Assembly (NCBI RefSeq): GCF_002250565.1
Contig: NZ_NMVJ01000007.1
Location: 213,713 to 277,712 of the forward strand
Length of the DNA: 64,000 nt
Source: Parenemella sanctibonifatiensis
Lineage (GTDB): Bacteria; Actinomycetota; Actinomycetes; Propionibacteriales; Propionibacteriaceae
Direction of reading: 5' to 3'
A program made the position numbers and the translations under genes. The notes below the pieces were generated by a model. The model did no database searches and had not been told where the DNA came from. It worked only from the letters and a program-made list of their open reading frames with translations. Positions 56,880 to 64,000 of the stretch are shown piece after piece (position 1 is the stretch's first letter; every line of letters starts with the position of its first letter).

Positions 56880-59800
56880 ATGGGCGCAGTTGCTCGGTGG
56901 TCACGGGCTGTCGTGGGTGGCGTGATGGCGTTGGCGTTGGTGGCGCAGCTGTGGTCACCGTTGGAGCGGGACGCGATCGCGCAGGAGCCGTCGTTGGATC
57001 CGGTGATCGACCGCACTGCTGAGACGGTGGTGCCGTTGCCGCCGGTGGCGGGGTTGCCGGGGGTGCCGGCGGGACTGACACCGGATGTGCCGGTGGCTGC
57101 GACGAATGCTGAGCTGATGCCGACGGTGATGCCGGTCGCACCGGTGGATGGTGCACTCGAGGTGGGATCACGTCCCCAGTTGCAGGCTCGCGTGGCCGAT
57201 GGGGATCCCCAGCTTCCCTACACCTATGAGTTCACTGTGGTCCGGGCAGGGACTGGTGAGGTGGTGGAGTCCAGTGGTCGGGTGGGGGCGGCATGGTCGC
57301 CGACCACTGACCTGGCTGCGGGGTCGTATGGCTGGTCGGTTCGCGCCTGGGGTGTGGATGGTGTGGTGGGCGAGAGCCAGTGGTGGTTCTTCACCACTGA
57401 TGCGTATCCGAACATTCCGGTGGCGGGTGCCCGGCTGGTGGATGTGTCGTGGGGTGAGGCGGTCGATCTGCAGCCCTCGATCGGCGTGGATGTGACCCAT
57501 CCGGTCCAAGGGGCAGGTTTTGAATACCTGGTGCAGGTTCGGTTGTCGACGGCTGCGGGATCGGTGCCGGTGGCGTGGCAGTCGGATTGGGTGAGGGTGC
57601 CCAGTGCGGTCGAGGTGCCTGCTGCGGCGGGGTTGGTGTGGGATCAGGCCTACCGGGTCGAGGTGGTGGCGGTGCAGTGGCGGGCTGGGGCGCCGGTGCC
57701 GGGCACCGAGTCGAGCGCGGCGGTGGGCAAGCTCCGCACCCCTGTCGGATTGCCTGACGCTGTTCCAGTCGACGAGTCGATGCCGGTGGGGCCGGTGTCG
57801 AGTGGGACGGGTGGTCTGCGGTTGCAGGACACCGATGGTGGGGTGGCGTCGGTGGGGTGGCCGCTGGAGCTGGCGCGTCATTACTCTTCCACCGCCGGTG
57901 ACCGGGGTGTGTTCGGTGTGGGGTGGTCCTCGGTTCTTGACATGCGTGCGGTTCAGGTGCAGGGGCGTGTGAAGGTGCGGATGCCTGATGGTCACGATGA
58001 GGTGTGGGCGCGTAATCCTGATGGCGGGTTCGTGTCGGCGACCCGTCAGCAGTTGCCGCAGTTGGCGTGTGCGGATGCTGGTTGTGATGCGTGGCAGGTG
58101 CGTGACACCGACCAGATGCTGTACACGATTTCCGGGGCAGGCGTGGAGCAGATCGAGGCTCCTTCTGGGGCTGTGACCCGGTTCGAGCGCGACGCCGCAG
58201 GTGTGGTGACCCGGATCGTGGATGTGGAGTCTGGACGGGCGTTGGAGCTCGGTTGGGATGGTGACCTGCTCACTGCGGTGGCGGCGACACCGACGCTGGC
58301 CGATGGCCGACTGGAGTGGTCCTACCGGTATGACTCGCAGGGTCGGATGGTGCGTAGTTGTCGCCCCTTCCTGGCTGATCGGGATGGGTGCACGCAGTAT
58401 CGGTTCGAGGATCCTGATTCACCGGCGGTGTCGTCGGTGATCGGCCCGGACGGCGCAACGACCTGGCAGGTGGACTATGCGCCCTACCAGAACGGGCAGG
58501 TCTCCTCCTTCACTGACGCGGCCGGTGACACCGTGACCGTGACCCGACGCAAGGTTCCCACCGGGGTTGCGGGGTCGTTGGCGGCGGTCACGATGACCGA
58601 TGGTCCGGTGCCGGGGCGTCGGCAGACGATCGTCACCAATGATCTGGGGCAGGTCACCCGGGCCGTGACGGGGTCGGAGTCGGAGCAGTGGCTGTATGAC
58701 GGTTATGGTCGCCTCCAGCTCCACACCGGGGCAGATGGCGCCAGGACCTGGTGGTATTGGGACCCTGGCACCGGGGCGATGACGTATCGGATCACCGAAC
58801 GCAGCGCGACCGCGAAAGTGGTGGAGTCGTTCACCTACACCCGGACTGGTCAGTTGTTGAGCGTGTCGGACCCGCGCCAAGGCATCAACCATCGCTCCTT
58901 GACCAGCTACCGCTACAGCAACGGCGGTGAGGGTGGCCAGCTGGTGTCGCGTCGGCTCGGTGCCGACGGGCCGGTCGAGACCTTCACCTACACCACCGGT
59001 CAGGAGCCAGCTATTGGCGGTGGGCAGGTCCCGGCGGGGCTGTTGGCCTCCGAAACAGTGCCCGGCCGCGGCGCCACCCACTACGGCTATGACCGGTTGG
59101 GGCAGGTCCGCTCGATCACTCAACCCGCCGGCGCGGTGACCAGCTACGACTACGATCCGTTGGGACGCCTGGTCGAGATGGGCACCACGGCGCAGGGCAG
59201 TTCCACCCGCCAGGTCCGTGTCCTGGATCCCGACGGGTTCGCTGCTGTGATCACCACTGATGCTGAAACTGATGAGGTGTCTGGAGTTCAGCGGCAACTG
59301 CGCCAGATCAACGAGCGTGACGATGCTGGCCGTATCACCGCCGAGATCGCGCAAGACGTGGTCTCGGGTGAACGGTTGGGGATCCGACGCAGCTACGACC
59401 CCGCAGGGCGAGTGGTCTCGACGCAGGACCTGACCGGCCGGGTGCTGTCGGCAGCCAGCTACGGCCCCGGTGGCTGTCAGAGTTCCGCCACCGACGCGAA
59501 CGGTTCGGTCACTCGATTCACCTGTGATGTGTGGGGCAGGCCGCTGACCACCACCCTCAGCGGTTACCACGACCCGACCCGAACCCAAGCCCCCACTGAT
59601 GTTGCCCTGGAAACTGTCAGCTACGACCCGGCGGGCCGAATCGCGACCAGCGTGGATGTGTATGGCACCACCCGCACCTTCAGCTACACCCGCGACGGGT
59701 TGTTGACCCGGGTCGAATCCACAACCAAGACTGGCGAGCAACGCCTTGACTACACCGCTGAGCATGATGCGTTGGGCAACGTCGTGTCCTCGTGGACACC

Positions 59801-62800
59801 GCAGCAAGGGCAGATGCGGTGGGTGTTCGACGACTACGGCCGCCTCATCGAGACATGGCAACTCGTCGAGGGCGCCAACATCGTTGCCGATCACACTCGC
59901 CGCACCAGCCTGCGCTACGACCCCGGCACCGGCCAGGTCATCGCCGAAACCGTGGATGGTGGCGCGGCCGGCGTTGAGGATGACCACGTCACGTTGACCT
60001 ACCGCTACGACGCCCATGGTCGGCTGATTCATACCGAGTCCGGGCGTGGCGGCCAGATCCGCACCCAGCACTGGCGTGGCTATGACCAGGCCGGCCGGGT
60101 GGTGTGGCAGACCGATGGTCGCGGCAACGCCGCCCAAGACCCGGCCCACACCAGCCACTACACCTACGACTCCTCCGGCCGTCTCACCGCAACCACCAGC
60201 CCCCCAGTGGCCAGCACCCGCGCCAACCCGGACGGCACCCTTCAGGCACCAGAAACCGGTCCACAGGTGACTCGACACGGCTACGACAGTCTCGGGCGGC
60301 CCGCGATGACGGTGGACCCTGACGGGTCAACAACCCGACTCAGTTACAGTCCCACCGGCCAACTCGTCACGATGACCGAGCCGCAGACCCTGACCGACAC
60401 CGGACCTGTCCTGCCGCAGTGGCAGTTCAGCTACACCGACAGCGACCAGGTCGCTTCGGTCACCGATCCGGCCGGGCGCACCACCTCCTACACCTACGAC
60501 TCCGCCGGCATGCTGGTCGAGACCACCGAGCCCGCCCTCAACCCAGGCGAGGACCCACGAGTCACCCGGCAGGAATGGACCCCGGCAGGCGACCTTGCCG
60601 CCACCATCGACCCGACCGGCGCCCGCGTCGACTACGCCTACGACAACTACGGTCAGCTCACCTCCAGCACCGCCCACGTCTCGGGCCAGGCCCACACCAC
60701 CGGCTACGGTTGGGACCAGGCCGGGAACCTCACCCACCTCACCAGCCCCGCCGGCGGCGAAACCCGCCTGCACTACAACAGTGCCGGCGACCAGATCCGC
60801 CACGTCGACCCCGACGGCATCACGACCACCACCGCAGTCGACCTGGCAGGAAACCCGACCCGGCAACAAGACGGCTCCGGTGTGGTGGTCAGCGCCTACG
60901 ACGACGCCGGTCACCTCACCGGGACCTCCACCGCCGGACTCGATGGCACCGTGGTCGACCGCGTCGACCTCGCATACGACCCCGCAGGGAACCTGACCGC
61001 GATCACCGGCCCGTTGGGCACCGGTCAACTACGCCGCTACGACGCCCTCAACCAGCTCACCGACCTCATCCAGCCCGGTGAGGGCCGCTACCGGCTGTCC
61101 TACGACACCAGCGGCCACGTCGTCGCGCTGACCGACCCCAACCAGGCCCAAACCACCTACACCTGGACTGCACGCGGCCAACTCGCCACCGAAACCTTCC
61201 CCGCCACCAGCCAGCATCCAGCCCTGGCCGACCGGCAACGCACCCTCACCTACGACCTGTCCGGTAACCCCGTCGCGGTCACCGAACCCGGCGGCATCGA
61301 ACACCACACCTGGTTCGACACCGACGGCAACACCACCCGAGTCGAGGCCGCCGGACCGGGCGTCACCGCAGTCAACGAAACCTACCAATGGGACCCGGCC
61401 GGACGCCTCGTGGCCGCCTCCCACCCTCAGGGCACCCAACACTTCACCTGGGACGAAGCCGGACAACTCACCACCACCACCGGCCCCGCCGGGAACACCA
61501 CCTACACCTGGGACCCCGACGGCAACCTCACCGACATCACCGGCGACACCGGCACCGCCCACTACACCTGGACCCCCGCAGGCCGGCCCCACCAAGCCAC
61601 CGACGGCGGCATCACCACCACCTACACCTACAACAGCACCGGCCTACCCGCCGACGTCACCACCAGTACCGGCCTGACCCAAAAACACCTCTACGACCCC
61701 GCCGGCCGGCCCCTGATCACCACCACCCAACAAGACGGCGCCGTCCTCGACCGCGAAACCAACACCTACGACCTCGCCGGCCGACTGACCAACACCAGCC
61801 ACACCGGCAGCATCGACCTGCCCCCACAACTCGGCTACAGCTACGACGAACGCGACCGCCTCACCGGCTGGACCGACCCCGACGGCGCCCACACCCTCAC
61901 CTACGACAACGCCAACAACCTGATCGATCACGACGGCACCGCCATCACCCACAACCAACGCAACCAACCCACCACCATCACCACCCCCCACGGCACCACC
62001 ACGCTCGCGCACAACCCCGCCGGGAACCGCACCACCAGCACCACCGGCCAACCCCTCCAATGGGACGCGCTGGGCCGACTCACCGCCGACGGCGACACCA
62101 ACTACCACTACGACGCACTGGGCCGGCTCTCCACCAGCACCACCAACGGCAACGACACCACCTACACCTATCGCGGCCTCAATCCCGAACCCACCACCAC
62201 CAACCACGGCGACACCTGGACCCGCGACACCAACGGCACCCTCACCGCCATCGACGGCACCTCCATCCTCACCGACACCCCACGTAACCCCATCGCCGTC
62301 CTCGACACACCACCCCACACCTCCACCTGGACCCCCTACGGCACCACCACCAACACACCCGACCAACCCACACCCGGCTACCAACAACACCTCACCAGCC
62401 CCACCGGCCACACCCTCATGGGCGCCCGATGGTATGACCCCACCACCGCCACCTTCCTCACCCCCGACCCCACCCGCCCCACCATCACCGAAACCGCCAA
62501 CCTCTACCACTACGCCCACAACAACCCCATCACCAACAACGACCCCACCGGCACCCGAGCCTGCCCAGGCGGCGGCGGACACATCCGCTCCATGTCCATC
62601 GGATGCGGTGGCATCGCCGGCGCCATCGCCGACGCCACCCGCAACATCCCCTCCACAGCCACCCACCACACGACCCCCACCTATCGATCACCCAGCAAGT
62701 CCCGCATCGGAACCAGCCGCCCCGGCAACACCCCCCGCACCACCACCCCAAAAACCACCGGCCGCGGACCCACCACCCCAGCCCCCATCGCCACCCCCAC

Positions 62801-64000
62801 CAACTTCAACGACCCCACCTGGCACCTCACCAACCCCGGCGACATCACCACCTACACACCACCACCCCCTGCACAACTGCCCATGCAGAGCCCCGCGATC
62901 GACGAGTCAAAACCACCGACCGTCGCCGGAATCGACCTGCAACCTGTTCAGCGACCCACCACCAACACCCCACCCCTCGCCCAGCTGGAACGCCCCTGCG
63001 GAGTCATCGAGAACACCATCGACTCCAAAACAGGAAAGTTCACCCCAGACTTCACGATGGGCGGAAACCACGGCTTTATCCCCTGCCCCAAGACGCCCGA
63101 AGAACGCCTGGCCTTACTACTCGACGCAGGCAAGAGACTCCTGGCTTTCACCGTCGGCACCGTCCTGCCCATCGTCGCCACCACCGCAGTCTGCCTGGGC
63201 ACCGCCGGCGCCGGGTGCGTCCTCGCCGGCGCTGCTTTCTCCGGACTCGGCTACCTCGCCGAAACCGCCATCACCGGAGAACCCATCGACCCCGCCCTCC
63301 TCGCGCTATCCATCCTCCCCATACCCGGCGGAGGCGGGAAAATCGCCGCAACAGGCGCCAAAGGCGCCGCGAAAACGCTGAGTCCGAGGCTCCCAAGAGT
63401 GGCACCCCGGGTCGTGCCAAGTACATCCAACCGCACCGCGGCCCGCATGTGCTCCTTCGGCGCCACCACGCAGGTCCTGATGGGCGACGGCACTGCCAAA
63501 GCCATCAGCGAGATCAAGCCAGGTGACCTCGTCACCGCCACCGACCCCGAAACCGGTGAACAAATCGAGACCGCCGTCGAGCAAGTCTGGATCCACGACG
63601 ACACCTTCACCAACCTCCACCTCGAGACCGAAACCATCACCACCACCGAGGACCACCCCTTCTGGTCCACCACCAACAAGGCCTTCATCCGCGCCGACCA
63701 ACTCCAACCCGGCGACCAAGTCCTTACTGCCGACGGCGCCACCCACACCGTCACCGGAACCACACCAAACGCAGGATCAGGGGCCGCATACAACCTCTCC
63801 GTCGCGAACATCCACACCTACCACGTCGGGAACTCCCGGGTCCTTGTCCACAATGACTGTTTCCCCGGTCTCGACGACCTCGCGGCTGCTGGTCAGCTGC
63901 CCGACAGAAATGGGCTAACTGCAGCTGGCCGATCATACCAGAAGCATGCCGGCCGGAACGAATTGCCACAGGTTCCAGGAAGCGCTTTGAATGATGCCGG
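56880..64000 (+). CDS. RHS/YD-repeat polymorphic toxin with HINT domain (3' end outside window)
   Basis: One frame stays open from the ATG at 56880 (GGGGGA upstream) to the window end, over 2370 codons. A signal peptide (ALALVAQLWSP, then RDAIAQ) leads to an Fn3-like region. A DUF6531-like RHS entry domain follows (LARHYSSTAGDRGVFGVGWSS), then about 1350 residues of YD repeats (YGYDRLGQVRSITQPAG and many others). The RHS core is at about 62,400 (LMGARWYDPTTATFLTPDP) and ends NNDPTGT. Then come a linker, a hydrophobic segment (63.1-63.3 kb), and a HINT domain from Cys 2191 (CSFGATTQVLMGDG) to VLVHND. The tail begins GLTAAGRSYQKHAGRNELP, a toxin-like module. The cognate immunity gene is not in the window. 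Confidence 0.9.
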   Translation, partial: MGAVARWSRAVVGGVMALALVAQLWSPLERDAIAQEPSLDPVIDRTAETVVPLPPVAGLPGVPAGLTPDVPVAATNAELMPTVMPVAPVDGALEVGSRPQLQARVADGDPQLPYTYEFTVVRAGTGEVVESSGRVGAAWSPTTDLAAGSYGWSVRAWGVDGVVGESQWWFFTTDAYPNIPVAGARLVDVSWGEAVDLQPSIGVDVTHPVQGAGFEYLVQVRLSTAAGSVPVAWQSDWVRVPSAVEVPAAAGLVWDQAYRVEVVAVQWRAGAPVPGTESSAAVGKLRTPVGLPDAVPVDESMPVGPVSSGTGGLRLQDTDGGVASVGWPLELARHYSSTAGDRGVFGVGWSSVLDMRAVQVQGRVKVRMPDGHDEVWARNPDGGFVSATRQQLPQLACADAGCDAWQVRDTDQMLYTISGAGVEQIEAPSGAVTRFERDAAGVVTRIVDVESGRALELGWDGDLLTAVAATPTLADGRLEWSYRYDSQGRMVRSCRPFLADRDGCTQYRFEDPDSPAVSSVIGPDGATTWQVDYAPYQNGQVSSFTDAAGDTVTVTRRKVPTGVAGSLAAVTMTDGPVPGRRQTIVTNDLGQVTRAVTGSESEQWLYDGYGRLQLHTGADGARTWWYWDPGTGAMTYRITERSATAKVVESFTYTRTGQLLSVSDPRQGINHRSLTSYRYSNGGEGGQLVSRRLGADGPVETFTYTTGQEPAIGGGQVPAGLLASETVPGRGATHYGYDRLGQVRSITQPAGAVTSYDYDPLGRLVEMGTTAQGSSTRQVRVLDPDGFAAVITTDAETDEVSGVQRQLRQINERDDAGRITAEIAQDVVSGERLGIRRSYDPAGRVVSTQDLTGRVLSAASYGPGGCQSSATDANGSVTRFTCDVWGRPLTTTLSGYHDPTRTQAPTDVALETVSYDPAGRIATSVDVYGTTRTFSYTRDGLLTRVESTTKTGEQRLDYTAEHDALGNVVSSWTPQQGQMRWVFDDYGRLIETWQLVEGANIVADHTRRTSLRYDPGTGQVIAETVDGGAAGVEDDHVTLTYRYDAHGRLIHTESGRGGQIRTQHWRGYDQAGRVVWQTDGRGNAAQDPAHTSHYTYDSSGRLTATTSPPVASTRANPDGTLQAPETGPQVTRHGYDSLGRPAMTVDPDGSTTRLSYSPTGQLVTMTEPQTLTDTGPVLPQWQFSYTDSDQVASVTDPAGRTTSYTYDSAGMLVETTEPALNPGEDPRVTRQEWTPAGDLAATIDPTGARVDYAYDNYGQLTSSTAHVSGQAHTTGYGWDQAGNLTHLTSPAGGETRLHYNSAGDQIRHVDPDGITTTTAVDLAGNPTRQQDGSGVVVSAYDDAGHLTGTSTAGLDGTVVDRVDLAYDPAGNLTAITGPLGTGQLRRYDALNQLTDLIQPGEGRYRLSYDTSGHVVALTDPNQAQTTYTWTARGQLATETFPATSQHPALADRQRTLTYDLSGNPVAVTEPGGIEHHTWFDTDGNTTRVEAAGPGVTAVNETYQWDPAGRLVAASHPQGTQHFTWDEAGQLTTTTGPAGNTTYTWDPDGNLTDITGDTGTAHYTWTPAGRPHQATDGGITTTYTYNSTGLPADVTTSTGLTQKHLYDPAGRPLITTTQQDGAVLDRETNTYDLAGRLTNTSHTGSIDLPPQLGYSYDERDRLTGWTDPDGAHTLTYDNANNLIDHDGTAITHNQRNQPTTITTPHGTTTLAHNPAGNRTTSTTGQPLQWDALGRLTADGDTNYHYDALGRLSTSTTNGNDTTYTYRGLNPEPTTTNHGDTWTRDTNGTLTAIDGTSILTDTPRNPIAVLDTPPHTSTWTPYGTTTNTPDQPTPGYQQHLTSPTGHTLMGARWYDPTTATFLTPDPTRPTITETANLYHYAHNNPITNNDPTGTRACPGGGGHIRSMSIGCGGIAGAIADATRNIPSTATHHTTPTYRSPSKSRIGTSRPGNTPRTTTPKTTGRGPTTPAPIATPTNFNDPTWHLTNPGDITTYTPPPPAQLPMQSPAIDESKPPTVAGIDLQPVQRPTTNTPPLAQLERPCGVIENTIDSKTGKFTPDFTMGGNHGFIPCPKTPEERLALLLDAGKRLLAFTVGTVLPIVATTAVCLGTAGAGCVLAGAAFSGLGYLAETAITGEPIDPALLALSILPIPGGGGKIAATGAKGAAKTLSPRLPRVAPRVVPSTSNRTAARMCSFGATTQVLMGDGTAKAISEIKPGDLVTATDPETGEQIETAVEQVWIHDDTFTNLHLETETITTTEDHPFWSTTNKAFIRADQLQPGDQVLTADGATHTVTGTTPNAGSGAAYNLSVANIHTYHVGNSRVLVHNDCFPGLDDLAAAGQLPDRNGLTAAGRSYQKHAGRNELPQVPGSALNDA

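Overview
The window looks like a chromosomal piece of a high-GC actinobacterium, probably in the Propionibacteriales. This rests on the very high GC, twin-arginine and lipobox secretion signals, sugar ABC importers without their own ATPase, an actinobacterial-type tad pilus operon with a LysM/BTAD protein, LGFP-repeat and L,D-transpeptidase wall proteins, and many leaderless promoters (TAnnnT placed 6-7 bases before a start codon). I see no tRNA, rRNA, CRISPR array, transposase or integrase. The genus cannot be fixed without a database search.

Layout. 1-7565: the start of an ABC ATPase gene cut by the window edge, a Tat-exported propeller protein, a DedA membrane protein, a NarL-type two-component pair, a ROK sugar kinase and a DUF4303 protein. 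7706-19052: a carbohydrate locus. Five genes run leftward (exported propeller protein, sugar-binding lipoprotein, two permeases, an (alpha/alpha)6 glycosidase). Facing them are a LacI-type regulator, a long class I mannose-6-phosphate isomerase and a GPH-type sugar symporter. The same operator-like sequence stands before the leftward operon and before the isomerase, so the regulator probably controls both arms. The isomerase suggests that mannose is among the products.

19056-34796: mostly one- and two-gene units, often joined by ATGA/GTGA overlaps. They include a SprT-like metalloprotein, an L,D-transpeptidase, an unknown 630-aa protein coupled to a GH105-like hydrolase, DUF3870, a DUF819 transporter coupled to a dipeptide epimerase, DUF402 coupled to glycerate kinase, MscS, TerC, and a voltage-gated cation channel coupled to a ceramidase-like hydrolase. 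34826-43202: a nine-gene leftward tad/flp pilus operon, almost every junction an ATGA overlap, ending in a LysM/BTAD protein.

43507-53762: an unrecognised 568-aa protein, a double-domain amidohydrolase with a DegT-type aminotransferase, small membrane and secreted proteins, and an SDR / PlsC / alkylglycerone-phosphate synthase / GNAT operon that reads like an ether-lipid pathway. 53841-64000: a secreted S1 protease with eight LGFP-type repeats, divergent from a giant RHS/YD-repeat gene that runs off the right edge. The RHS protein ends in an RHS core, a HINT domain and the start of a toxin-like tail. Two TGAGTCA sites lie in their shared promoter region.

The parts most worth pursuing are the RHS toxin/LGFP protease pair, the voltage-gated channel with a TLEGWND filter, the pseudo-domain amidohydrolase with its aminotransferase partner, the possible attenuator before the DUF819/epimerase pair, and the families of intergenic palindromes.
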